From Ochotona curzoniae (taxonomy: Eukaryota; Chordata; Mammalia; Lagomorpha; Ochotonidae): DNA of 64,000 nucleotides. Made by a program: the position numbers and the translations under genes. Below the pieces are notes generated by a model, which ran no database searches, was not told where the DNA came from, and saw nothing but the letters and a program-made list of their open reading frames with translations. Below, piece by piece: positions 19,700 to 30,659 of the stretch. Each line of letters opens with the position of its first letter. Position 1 is the first letter of the stretch. The DNA lies in the NCBI RefSeq assembly GCF_017591425.1, contig NW_024465655.1:1115501-1179500 (forward strand). Direction: 5' to 3'.

Positions 19700-21991
19700 C
19701 CTGCCAGTGAGTGTCAAGGCAGGGAATAGACCATGTCAGGCTGGGCCGTACTAGCCAGCATGTGAGAGAGACAGGTGTAGGAGCAGATTCTGAGGGGGAT
19801 TTGTGGGCTCACCCCTGTGGGACTACCACATCAGCTGGTTTGCTTAAAGCCTGGGAGTGTTGATGGCCCGAGCTGGGCATGACCATGGATCTCACTAACA
19901 CTCATGGGTGCTGAAGTTGGGAATAGGTTTGGCAGGTCCAGGCTGTAGTACCCCTCAGGCGCATCCAAGAATCGGATGTACAGTGGGCCCGCTACAACAT
20001 CTGTCAGCACACAAAAAGGTTAACACTGGGGTGGGGGAAGCATGGACTGTGCCAGGTAATGGCCTAACATATGCTGGCACACAAGAGATCTGGGTCAGAG
20101 TGTGGGCCTGGTGGGAGAACTTAGGGAACTCCTCTGGTGGCCATAGAATGTGGGTTGGCTGGGTGTTGGTCAGGCTGAGCAGGGTTGTTTCACTTGTCAG
20201 TGGGTGTGTGGATTGGCTCTTGGGGGTAGACTGGGCAGGGTTAGGCCATACTGTAGCATTCTGGCATGTGCAGGAACCAGGATGGGAAGTGGGACATGTC
20301 ATGCTAGGCTAGGTTATCACACCTACTGGTTTGCATAAAAGTCAGGGATAAGGACAGGCTGGGCAGGGCTAGGCTACAACATTTACCAGCGAAAGTTAGA
20401 TGGGGCAAGGCCAGGCCAGATCAGGCTGTAGCTCTGATGGCAAAGGACAAGCTGGGTGATGGGTTATGCCAGGCTGGGTTGGAGTAACCATAGGCATGCG
20501 TAAGACCTGTGGCTGGGAACAAGCCTGGTTAGGGAGCTAAGGGGATGCCCTGTGTGGGCTGTGGTTCTCGCTAGTGAGTGTGGCAGCTAAAATGGGGGTG
20601 GGGAACTGGGTTGGACATGGTTGTAGCCCCTTTGGCATGGGTGTGGACTGGGTCTGAGGTGTCCCAGACTGGGCAAGGCATCAGCACCCACTGGTGCTCA
20701 CAAGAGCCAGTGTGGGTGTACAGTAGGCTGAGCTAGGTCTCAATGAGTGTGGATTGGTCAGGCAAGGTCACTATACCTGCTTGAACAGGATGTGAGCCAA
20801 TTCAGGCTGTGCCAAGTACCCACTGGTATGTCAAAGATCTGCCACTGGGAGTTGACCAGATAGAGGAGCTTAGGGAACTCCTCTATCAGGACACAGTCTC
20901 TGTAGGTGAGCACAAGAATCAAGCCTGGGAGCAGTCCTGACCAGGCAGATTACAGTAGCCACAGGCATACGTGTGGGTCAGGACTGGAGGCAGGCCAGGG
21001 TGGGCCAGTTTATAACACCCACTGGCAGATGTGAGATCCAGGACAGAGTGTTGGACAGGCCAGGTTGGGCCACGACACCATCCAGTTCACAGTAGTGCCG
21101 GGACTGGGGGCAGTCCAGGCTGGGCTAGGCAGTAGCAGCCACCAGCATGGGCTGGGACTGGGGTCGGGCTGGGCCAAGCCAGGCTACAACACCCAGCAAC
21201 AAATGCTGAGGTGAGGCAAGACCTGCCAGATTGGGCCACAGCATCCACCAGCACACGTAAGACCTGGGGGAAGTGGTGAGCCAGTTAGAGGGGCTGTGAG
21301 GATTCCTCTGCTGGGTTGCTGCTCCCACTGGTGAGCCTGAGAGCCAGGACTGGTGGGAGATCAGAATATGCAGCATTACAAAACCCCTTGGCCTGCATGT
21401 GAGTAGGGATAGGGGGATATCCAGGCTGTACTAAATGACCATATCCACTGGTGCTTGCATGAGCCAGAGTAAGTGCAGGCTGGTTGGATTTTACCACAGC
21501 ATTGGCTAAGCAGTTGTACTAGTGGGTAGCTAGCTTAGCTTAGGCTGAGCTAAGTCCAGAACCCCCTGGCAAATGTAAGATCTGGGGCTTGGACTGAGCC
21601 TATAAGGGAAACTGTGGATACATCTCTGTTAGTCTGCAGCTCTCACCAGTGAGCATGAGAACTAGGACTGGGGGCAGGCCTGGATGGACCAGGCGATGAC
21701 ACCCACTGACATGAGTGTGGGCTAGAGTGTGGGGTTGGTCAGGCTGAGCTGGGCATTAAAACCCATTGATGTGTATAAGAGCTGAATGGAATGTGGGACA
21801 GACTGGACCATTTTGCTACATACACTGTTATTCACAGGAACTGGGGCTAGGGGCAAGCCTAGTAAGGGTTATTGGGGGTTAGTCTGTCTAGGCTACAGTT
21901 CCCACTGGTGTGCACAAGGGCAAAAAATGTGATGGGCAGGGATGGCATATAAACTAGGGCTGGGGACAGAACTGACAGAACAACTGCAACC

Positions 21992-22025
<34 letters not shown>

Positions 22026-22060
22026 TGGATTGAGCCATACCCTGTACCATCTGGCACACA
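19700..22060 (+). repeat. Degenerate VNTR with higher-order units, copy 1
   Basis: Imperfect monomers of very roughly 60 bp share CAGGCTGGGC-like, ACACCCACTGG-like and GAGCCAGGACTGGGG-like blocks. A distinct box recurs near 20108, 20530, 20865, 21285 and 21610. In its best form it is a perfect 10-bp inverted repeat: GATAGAGGAG at 20859-20868 and CTCCTCTATC at 20878-20887, with a 9-bp loop. Box spacing is about 420, 340, 420 and 325 bp. Open frames across the array follow from its composition, not from coding. Confidence 0.75.
21992..22025. repeat. (TG)n(GA)n microsatellite
   Basis: A TG tract of about 20 bp runs into about 13 bp of GA at the 3' edge of the VNTR. Confidence 0.95.
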
Positions 22061-22734
22061 CAGGAATTAGGTCCTGGATCACCTGTGGTGAAGTTTCTTT
22101 GGGGATGTTCCCAACTGGATCATCGGACTTGTAACTCCAAACACGGTGAAAATCATAGGATTGTGGAGTGCACATATCAGAACTGGGTCTCCTTGGTTGT
22201 CGAAGTTTGTGCAGCAGACGCCACTCCCATATGCTCATGGGAGATGGAACAATGAGTTTATTGAGACCTGCAGAGGATGTCTAGAATCATGGAAGGCAGA
22301 ACAAATTGGATAATTCTCCTGGCCACAGTTTGACAGTGAGTTTCTGGATGAGTGGTGACTCTAAAGTAGACTATGTCAGCCAATGTACCTTGGAAGCTTT
22401 TCTCATCCTTGGGTCAATGAAATCATCAATATCTCAGAGCTGTCTAAACCACTTGATCAGTACACTTGGAACATGCTCCACATCAGGGACTCCGGGGTGA
22501 CATTGGGTGGCCATCTCCCATTCCTAGGTACTAAAGCAGTTGGGCTGCTGGGAGTGGCTCTCCCCCCTTCTTCCCCCACTTTCCGCAGATACCAGAAGAA
22601 AAAAGGAGATTGAAAGCAGTTTTCTCATTCACTTTCTCCCATTTCTTGACCCTCTCCACTCTAAATGGTGCTCCACGTGGGCGTGCATCCTTCTTAACTG
22701 CGTAAACATTATTAAAATAAAATAAAATAAAATA

Positions 22735-24700
22735 TTCTCAATTCTTCTTAAACTATAAAAAACAAATAAAAGGTAGGGAAATACTCCCAAGCTTTTTCTA
22801 CAAGTTTGACATCACCTTATTTCCAAAGCTAGGTTAAGATACAAAAAAGAAAGAGTATTACAGACCAAAATTTTTTATGATCAAAGATGTGAAAGTCCTG
22901 AACCAGTTGAATCCAACAACAAATTGAAAAGATCATCCACTCAGTCCAAATGGGATTTGTATCTGAGATTAACGGGTGGTTCAACATTTGCAAATCAGCA
23001 AATATGATATATGTTAACAAATTGAAGAAGAAGAAATATGATACTCTCAATAGATGAAGAGTAAGCATTTTATAAAAAACGAAACAGTCTCATGAGTAAA
23101 AACTTTAAACATGTTGGGTATAGTAGGAATATACCTTGGACCCTGCGTGATGGCTCAATGGCTAAATTCTCTTCTTTCAAATGACAGAATCCCATACGGG
23201 CACCAGTTCGTGTACCGGCTTTCTCACTTTCCTTCCAGTTCCCTGTTTGTGGCCTGGAAAAGCAGTAGAGGATGGCCCAAAGCTTTGGAACCCTGCACCT
23301 GTGTGGGAGACCCAGAAGCTCCTGGCTCCTGGTTTTAGATCAGCTCAGCTCTAGCTGTTGCGACCACTTAGGGAGTGAACCAGTGGATAGATCTTTCTGT
23401 ATCTCTTTTTCCTCTGTAAATATGTCTTTGCAAGAAAAATAAATAAATCTTAAAAAGAAGAAGGAACATACCTCAACACAACCGAGGCAATATATGAGAA
23501 ACACACAGTCGGCATCATATTGAATCCACCAAAGCTGGAAGCATTTCCACTAAGATTCAGAGCTAGACAAGATTCTCACCATTATTACTCAGCACAGTTC
23601 TGGAAATGTTAGCCAGAGTCATTAGACATGAACAGAGGAACCAAAGAGTCACAAATGGGAATCTATGTGAACCCTGTGTGCATTGATGGAGGCATCCGTT
23701 TCTTGGATAAGACCTCAGAAGCGCAGTCATTAAAGGCCAAAGCAGACAAATGGGGTGACTTCACGCAAAGCAGCTTCTTGACAAAAACGGAAACACTAAA
23801 CTAAGTAAGGAGAAAACTGATAGAACGCGAGAAAATGTACAAGCTGTACGTCTGATAGAGGATTAGTATTTGGAATACACAAGGAGCTCAAGTAACACAA
23901 CAATAGCAAACTAGCCAGTTCAGGAGTGGGTTATGGATAGTTTCAAAGGCTGAAATACAATGAACAGACACAGGACAAAGCCGCTCAGGAATCGCCAACC
24001 ATCAGGGCAGTAGAAATAAAAACCACAGTGAGATTTCACCTTGCACCAGGCAGAACGGCTATCATCCAAAAATTAAACAGTAACGAATGCTGGCAAAGAT
24101 ACAGGACAAAAGTATCCTAGGATCCTGTTGGTGGGATTGGAAAGGGTTCATTCACTTTGGAAGAAAGCCAGGAGCTCCCAGAAACCTGATTACCCAGTCA
24201 TCCCACTCCTGGGAATGTATTCAAAGGAAGTGAAATAAGCATACGAAGAAGCTATCTGCACACCCACATTGATCGCAGCTCAACTCACGGTAGCTAACAT
24301 AGGGTCAATCTGGATGACCATCAACTGAGTGAATTAAGAAACAGAGGCAGATAAACGCAGTGGAATACTACTCAGGCATAAAAACAATGAAATCCCATCT
24401 TTTATACAAATTGGTTGCAATTGGATATCACTATGCCTAGTGAAATAAGCCAGGCCTCCAAAGCAAAGAGCATATCTTTTCCCTCTGACATATAGAGCAT
24501 AAAAACGTAGCAGATGTAGGTGGAATTGATTTTGAGATTTTATTATTACTTACAGTCTATATTCCTGAGGAACAATGTTTTTCTACCTTTAAATTCTTTA
24601 TGATGTGATTATTTCAAAGCAAATGGGAAGGATGTCATTGCAAGAATTAAAAAAAAATTAAGAAGGAAACAAGAGGAAGGGTGTTTTATATACATTTTAA
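22735..24700 (+). mobile_element. LINE-1 3' part, interrupted by a CSINE
   Basis: Sense-strand L1 remnant in two pieces, 22735-23136 and 23462-24700. The left piece has ORF2 landmarks in order: TACTCCCAAGCTTTTTCTAC, ATGTTAACAAATTGAAGAAG and CTCTCAATAGATGAAGAG. The right piece continues with AGCTGGAAGCATTTCCACTA, GTCATCCCACTCCTGGGAAT, GTGGAATACTACTCAGGCAT and CTAGTGAAATAAGCCAGGC, then 3' UTR and an A-rich end. The ORF2 frame is broken by many stops and frameshifts. All of ORF1 and most of ORF2, including the endonuclease part, are absent. Its 5' edge coincides with the VNTR element's A-tail. Confidence 0.93.
23125..23473 (+). mobile_element. CSINE inserted in L1, with TSD
   Basis: Forward CSINE (about 23137-23461) inside the L1 remnant. 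It is flanked by AGGAATATACCT (23125-23136) and AGGAACATACCT (23462-23473), a 12-bp target-site duplication with one difference. The L1 text resumes exactly after the second copy, which confirms the order of events. Confidence 0.95.
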
Positions 24701-24849
24701 AAACCCTGAAAAATAAGAATAAACATATTTCAGCTTCCCATGGTAATTTCACTTTGAACTGTGAGGTCAGGAGCAAAATGGGCTTTTCTCATGGGAGAGC
24801 TGCATTTCTGAGCTTTCCAGGGATGTGGATGTTGTCAGAATTTAGGATG

Positions 24850-25395
24850 CTGTGTGTGTGTGCATCCTCATGTGGGTGCTCTGTGTGTGTGCATCCTCGT
24901 GTGGGTGCTCTGTGTGTGTGCATCCTCGTGTGGTGCTCTGTGTGTGTGCATCCTCGTGTGGGTGCTCTGTGTGTGTGCATCCTCGTGTGGGTGCTCTGTG
25001 TGTGTGCATCCTCGTGTGGTGCTCTGTGTGTGTGCATCCTCTGTGTGTGTGCATCCTCTGTGTGTGTGCATCCTCGTGTGGGTGCTCTGTGTGTGTGCAT
25101 CCTCGTGTGGTGCTCTGTGTGTGTGTGCATCCTCGTGTGGTGCTCTGTGTGTGTGCATCCTTGTGTGGTGCTCTGTGTGTGTGCATCCTCTGTGTGTGTG
25201 CATCCTCTGTGTGTGTGCATCCTCGTGTGGGTGCTCTGTGTGTGTGCATCCTCGTGTGGTGCTCTGTGTGTGTGCTCTGTGTGTGTGCATCCTCGTGTGT
25301 TTGTGTGCATGCTCGTGTGGTGCTCTGTGTGTGCATCCTCGTGTGGTGCTGTGTGTGTGTGCATGCTCTTGTGGTTGCTCTGTGTGTCTGTGCCA
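24850..25395. repeat. GT-rich minisatellite with 17-, 28- and 29-bp units
   Basis: About 18 tandem units built on CTGTGTGTGTGCATCCTCGT. Three unit lengths occur: 29 bp with GTGGGTGCT, 28 bp with GTGGTGCT, and a 17-bp form lacking the GTGGTGCT part. The order 28-17-17-29-28 occurs twice, at about 25015-25125 and 25165-25275, so a multi-unit block was duplicated. Units degrade after 25,280. Because 28, 29 and 17 are not multiples of three, frames stay open on both strands for 140-247 codons without meaning. Confidence 0.97.
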
Positions 25396-27194
25396 GGCTG
25401 GCCTCGTGGAAAATGTGCTTCATCATTTTATCTCCACTCTGCACCTCATGTGATGTTGTCTACTGGTTGCACGATTTTTCATTATTCCAGGAGGTGATTT
25501 TCTTTTCAAAGAGGCACTGCAGTGTATTTTCTGTATCCTTTTGACAAATACCCTGCAGAGCAGCCTTCCAGCACAATTGGCCCCTTCTATGAGGTTTTTA
25601 AGCCTGTCTTGTGTATCCATGGAGTTAGTGGGAATAATTTTCTTTCCTTGATACTTCCCATTGACTGCTTGGGATGTCACGTCTTGATAAACTGTCAAAA
25701 AGACAGAGGTGCAAAGTTTGTCTTGGAAATAAGGAAGAAAAGAGAATGAGTTCTGCGGGGTGGGTAATGTGCTTCGTAGTCTTTTTGGTGGTTAGAGCCA
25801 TTGGTTTCACCTTTGGAAAGCAAGAAGCAGTGCATTTGTTACCCGTATGTTGTTTTATGGTTATTCTTTTTGTTTTGGAAGGTGTAGAATATTTTAATTT
25901 TAGCAGTGTATTGAAGTTGGCTAGATAAAAGAAATCAGAAGCAGACTCAATTGGTGCCACCACTTTCATGGTCAGAGGAAGCGATGGGCTGTCTGCAGAT
26001 GTAATGCTGCCACTGGCCTCCCTGTGTGCAGATGGCATCCTGCCGAGGGACCAGGCTGAGACGGCTGAGCCAGGGCGATGGGCGCCGTTGCTGTCTCCAT
26101 CACTTCTTTCTAGCCAGAACCAGGACGATTCTACGCCTCCCTTCCTTGTCCACCTTCTAAGCCTTTCTCCTTTCTTTGATCTCGTCCTGCTTGACGCACA
26201 GGAAGTGCCCACAGGCTCTCCACCACTCATTCATCTGGTGCACTGTTAGCAAGGCTGCTTTCGTGGTTTGAGGATGGGTGGTCTCAGCGGGGAGTTCACA
26301 CCCACCAACATGCTGACCTTGCTTGGTTGTGTGTGCTGATCCGCTCACTCTCTTTCCTCACCGCTGCTACTGTTGTCTCAGTGAAGAGGCCCCCACCCCC
26401 GCCCGCCCTGGGAACCTAGTCGCTTCCCATGTGCTGCTACAACTGACTTAACCGCTTTACACAACGAACCCCGAGACTGGGCTGGCTACACGGAGTGGTT
26501 CCGCGGAGAACATCTGGGTCCTTGAGTCGTCTCGTATTTCAGGGAGAATTTTCTTGTGTCTAAAGACACTTTGATGAGACCTTTTCCGGGGGCAGAGTGT
26601 TGGGGACTTTGCCAACCAGTCCTCTTGGCCAGGGAATCCCTACATTCCTCAGGGTTCTGAAATGCTCAGAGAGCTGAGTCTGTCTTGATGTTGCTCAGGA
26701 AATGATGATGAAAACTGAATTCTACTTCTGAAGAGCTTTTGAAGTATGTTGGAAAGAATTCTTCCCTAAATAAGCTGACCTGATGTTTCACCAGTCTTAA
26801 TTAAATCAAATTTTCTGCTTTTTCTGAAGGGATTCTTTCAGGGTGTCAGTAGCTCTTTTTTGTACTAAGATTATAGAAACTAGCTTTTATGGGCAGCCTG
26901 CCTGCCTCCCAGCTCTATCCGTCTGTCTACCCTGAGCCTCTGCTTTACAGCCCCAGCCTCTGCGTTAGCCAGGTCTGGTTCTGTAAGTTGATTCTTGGCA
27001 TGGCTTTCCTTGGTCGGCAGCACTTACTGAGTTCCCCTGTGGCTGGTACCAGAGAGCATGAACATCCCGAGTCTGCTTCTAAAACATGTGTAGCGAAGCC
27101 GGCAGTGGCTAAGGCACGTTGTCCCGGACAGCACGTATTTCCTCGTAAGGTAGATTCTGGGGTTGAGGCTCATAGGGTGTACGTCGCATAGGAG
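25396..27194. other. Unique spacer
   Basis: About 1.8 kb with no recognised repeat. An antisense frame of about 200 codons (25625-26230) has low-information composition and no recognisable domain. CpGs are moderately frequent at 26390-26600. Confidence 0.35.
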
Positions 27195-27437
27195 AATCTT
27201 GCACTGCACAAGCTTTGAAGTCAAACAGATCTGGATTCAGATTTTGGCATCATCATCCATTGACTGCAGCCTCTTAGGAACACTTCTTTATATCTTAGCT
27301 GCTTCCCCTATAAAGCATGCATGATAACATAATCCTGTCCCTAGGTAGACTTATCTCGAGGAAGAGATGAAAAAAGAGCTCTTAGCACAGAGCTAGGTCT
27401 ATAGTAAATGCCGAATAAATGATAGCTCTTATGGTAA
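27195..27437 (+). mobile_element. MIR element
   Basis: Sense MIR with most blocks in order: TTTGAAGTCAAACAGATCTG, GATTCAGATTTTGGCATCAT, CTTTATATCTTAGCTGCTTC, AGAGCTCTTAGCACAGAGCT and GCCGAATAAATGATAGC. It is an ancient mammal-wide tRNA-derived SINE and one of the longest MIR copies here. Confidence 0.85.
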
Positions 27438-28100
27438 GTGACCTATCGGCCTCTTCTTGGAAGCTCCTCATCCCAAGATGAGCCCCAGACAGAAGTAGCT
27501 AGAGAGGTATTGAACATTCAGGCTGTGTCAAGGGAGAAGTAAAGCTTTTTTTTTTCCCCATTGAGAACCACTGACCCTAATAGAAAGGGATCAATTGAAG
27601 ACCTTGCCAAAAAAAAAAAAAGAAAAAGAAAAAAAGAAAAACAACAACCTAATTTGCTTTTTTTTTCCTTCCCCTCTGGGAACTCTAAAATACAGAATTT
27701 CCTTACTTTTAAGAACAGAGGGCACTGTACTTTACGCAGTAAATAACTTGAATAGATTTCTGGATCTTTAAGGGGCCTTAGAGACCGCCCAGTGGCGTTT
27801 CTTTATTTGGTACATAGAGAGACCTGAGGGTCAGCAACATAAACTGACATGACGTTTGCCCTCTCCGACCGTGGCGTCCCACAGGAGAAATTTCTCTACT
27901 TCTGGTTAACTGCTAATGTGTTGCTACAATATAGTGTGTTTGCTGCTAGTTAGGATAACAGCATGGACAAGAGAGAGAAACGAGAGATTGGGAAGAAGAG
28001 GAGGAAAGCGGAGGTGCTGGTTTCCCAGGCCGAGGCTTAACTCTCACCACACTGTCAGTGCTCTAAATGATCTTGCTTTTTGAAGAAGTTCTTTCATTGT
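27438..28100. other. Unique spacer with A-rich tract
   Basis: An A-rich tract with AAAAAG interruptions lies at about 27609-27652, with T runs at 27547-27556 and 27659-27668. No gene or repeat family recognised. Confidence 0.4.
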
Positions 28101-28139
28101 GAGTGAGTGATGGGCCCTCCCCACTCCAGTGTGGAATCT

Positions 28140-28560
28140 AACTCAGTGACGCAGGATCAGGATGGCAGTGAAAGAGGTGGTTGCAGAGGTTGTGTTTGGG
28201 ATACATTTTGGGGAGAAAGAAGGATATATGATTGTATTGGGTCTAGAGAAGCAAGTGAATCCAAATTTTTGATTGGAGTCTTGAGGGTGAAAGGTTGTAT
28301 TGTTTACTGGGATGGGGAAGCCTTTAAACGGGCTATATTTGATGTGCCCAGGAAAATGAGGGTAGAGTTGGATATTTGAGTTTGGAGCATAAGAAAGAGA
28401 CCAAGCTAAAGGTATAAATCTGGGAGTTGTCAGTATAAAGATATTTATGGGACTGGATGAGATCATCTACGGATGGAATGAAAATAGGAGGAGAAAGGTT
28501 TGGACTGAGTCGAGAGTACTCCATCTTTTAGAGGACTAGCAGAGGAAAAGGATGTCAGCA
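28140..28560 (+). mobile_element. Ancient dispersed mammalian repeat, class uncertain
   Basis: TTTACTGGGATGGGGAAGCC, AGAGTTGGATATTTGAGTTT, GGTATAAATCTGGGAGTTGT and GGGACTGGATGAGATCATCT match, in order, a repeat common in mammals (consensus roughly ...TTGGGAGTCATCAGCATATAG...). I think it belongs to old L1-type sequence but cannot confirm it. Open frames across it have no coding value. Confidence 0.5.
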
Positions 28561-29599
28561 AATGAAACCCAAGAATTCCTCATGGGAAGAAATATGGGAA
28601 GATGCAGGTTACGGGGGTTTTAGCAAACAGTTTATCAGGACCAGTTATCATGGAAGAATGGGATCCAGAAGGATGTGGCTGGCTAGCAGGGCAGGTGGAT
28701 GGGCTGGGATCATGTGTACCATAGTGCTATAGTGCCAAATGGACTAGTGGGAGCCTGAAGCAGCACTGTAAGAGAGGACCTCAGCTCTGGACTCTGGTCA
28801 TGAATCTAGTTAAAAACCTCTTGAATAAAAGAAGTTTGATTGCATTTGCTGTGATGCAAAGATGGAGAGAGTTATCATATCAAATTGCTTGGCAGATTTT
28901 GGAAAACCTGGAAAACCCAAAGAAGTGCTGTAGTTAGAAATCTCCTGTCTTAATCCGAGAATTGTATGTTACAGATCTGGCCTAAGGATGGACGTGGGAG
29001 TGGAGGATTGGCCAGAATACTGTGTCTGGTTGAATGTAGGTGGTGAGGGAGAGATAAGACTCAAGGGTATTATTATTATGTTTTTATTGTAGGAAGGAAG
29101 AATAATTTAAAAAATCTATAAGCTAGTAACTCTTTCTTGACCAGAACTGTTAGTCACTCTGATCATTTTAATTTATATACTTTGTTTTGTATCTTGACAA
29201 AACAGACAAAATTTAGTATTAAAGTGATTTGGCTGTTCTAACTTTGAAAGGTTGCTACTGATCAACCAATTGATGTGTTTCTATTCTCATAAAAGCCAAT
29301 AGCTAAAGCCAAATGATATGAGACCAGTTCAGACTTCTGTTTTTGATGGGCTGCTGGTTGAATTCTGATGTGACTTAATTTGTCTATGAGCTTGCTGATC
29401 ATTTGACTTTCTTATGAGGGGTTGAGTATTTGTGTAGAACCATTCTTTCCTGTCTAACTAAACGGCATTCTTCCTACCCTTACACTTCAAACGAAGACAA
29501 AAGCGTCTACTTCTCCCCTGCCAACACCCAGAGATGGTGATGTATATTCAGACGAGTACTATAATAGTTGGAGTTTATAGCTGGATCAGAAATTAGATT
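28561..29599. other. Unique spacer
   Basis: Nothing recognised over about 1 kb. Confidence 0.3.
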
Positions 29600-29710
29600 T
29601 TGTGTATTTAACTGCCTTTCCTTTTTCAGCTGAGGGAACAGAGGTGTAAAGAGTTAAGCTATTTAGCCAAGTTCCTGCATCTAATGAATGGCACAGACAC
29701 GCTGTTCTCA
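29600..29710 (-). mobile_element. MIR fragment
   Basis: GCTGAGGGAACAGAGGTGTA, then AAGAGTTAAGCTATTTAGCC and TCTAATGAATGGCACAGAC. This is the reverse-oriented core of MIR (GAGGAAACTGAGGC...GTTAAGTAACTTGCC...GTGGCAGAG). Confidence 0.58.
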
Positions 29711-29768
29711 ATACCGTGTCAGGTGTCACAGAATCCTCATCCAAAGTGGTGAGGTTCACTCTGACAAC

Positions 29769-29846
29769 TTTCTTTCTTGTCTCTCTCTCTCTTTCTCTTT
29801 GTTGTCTGCTTTCTTTTCTCCTTCATTCCTTCTTTTTTTCTCCTAC
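29769..29846. repeat. Pyrimidine-rich low-complexity tract
   Basis: CT-rich sequence with TCTCTCTCTCTCTTTCTC and TTTCTTTTCTCCTTC blocks. Confidence 0.9.
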
Positions 29847-30010
29847 AAAACTATTCCTTTTTCTTTTGTAATTATTGTTATGGGGGAGATTCTTTAGGTC
29901 AGCTACATATTTCTTTTCTCATCAAAACTTATTGACTATTGTCCACTGATGAGTCTGGGTAGAATTAAACTTTTATAAGGAAGTTACTTTTTTATTTCTA
30001 TTTGTAGGGC

Positions 30011-30049
30011 ATGCGCGCGCGCACGCGCACACACACACACACACACACA
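30011..30049. repeat. (GC)n(AC)n microsatellite
   Basis: Starts with alternating CGCGCGCG and GCACGCGC and runs into pure (AC)n. All of it is alternating purine-pyrimidine, a composition that favours Z-DNA. Confidence 0.95.
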
Positions 30050-30310
30050 AAGATCTTCTGCAATCTCTTTCATTCCCCAAGGGTCCAGAATGGCCAACGG
30101 TATGCCTGGTTGAATCTGGGTGCCCAGAACTCAAATCCAGATCTCAGTATAAATACAGAACTCAGGTATTTGATCCATCACCTGCTGCACCCCTCCGATG
30201 GCACGTCAGCAGAAAGCCGGAAGCAGAAGTGGAGCTGGGACTCCAACCTGAAGTTGTGGTGTGAACTGCAGGCGTTACAGGTGGCTCTCAGCTGCAATGC
30301 CGGACTGCCT
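30050..30310 (-). mobile_element. CSINE, diverged, lacking tail
   Basis: Reverse copy from AAGATCTTCTGCAATCTC. The GA-rich stretch is apparently replaced by the AC tract. GAAAGCCGGAAGCAGAAGTGG and CAATGCCGGACTGCC mark its head side. Confidence 0.75.
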
Positions 30311-30483
30311 CGACTGAATTAGTTTCAGTCTGATGCCTGCAAATGATGTTTTCTAATTCCATCCTTCCTTCTATAAAGATTAATTAGAATTTTACCATAA
30401 GGAAGGCTTGTTATTCTTCATTTGGACTCCAGTTGGTTTGAACTCACTGACTTCTATTTTTTTCATTAGGTTATACTTACTTC

Positions 30484-30645
30484 TTTTTAAGAGATTCATT
30501 TTATTCGTTTGGGAATAAATTCCCAGTTATGGGAATAGGGAGAGAGAGGAGAGAGAGAGAATCTTTCATCCACTGGTTCTCTCTCCAAATGGCTGCAGTC
30601 AGCCAGAGATGGGCTGGGGTGAAGCCAGGAGCCAGGAGTTTCCTG
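30484..30645 (-). mobile_element. CSINE, head half missing
   Basis: Reverse copy with tail complement, an internal direct GGGAATA repeat in the tail region, a GA tract, CACTGGTTCTCTCTCCAAAT and GAAGCCAGGAGCCAGGAG. It stops after TTTCCTG, where old L1 sequence begins. Confidence 0.88.
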
Positions 30646-30659
30646 TTGCTATGAAGACT

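Larger units (their letters stand above)
19255..22733 (+). mobile_element. VNTR composite element, copy 1
   Basis: Unclassified composite element in three parts. The 5' domain is about 19255-19700 and shares ordered blocks with the right flank of the second array (34745-35230, read in reverse). The VNTR is about 19700-22060. The 3' domain is about 22060-22705, a non-repetitive segment that ends in an A-rich tail of TAAAA repeats at 22713-22733. L1 sequence begins directly after the tail. No long open frame or LTR was seen. The A-tail suggests mobilisation by L1, but no target-site duplication was found. It could also be an insertion-rich local tandem array beside an unrelated repeat, except that the shared 5' domain in copy 2 argues against that. 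Confidence 0.6.

Noticed and set aside
24754..25544. Cys/Val/His-rich open frames of 140-247 codons on both strands over the minisatellite
   Set aside because: They follow from a stop-free tandem unit whose length is not a multiple of three. Frames are open in several phases on both strands at once, and there is no coding signal outside the array.
25625..26230. 201-codon antisense frame
   Set aside because: No domain or homologue recognised; a single frame of this length is not exceptional in 64 kb of six-frame translation.
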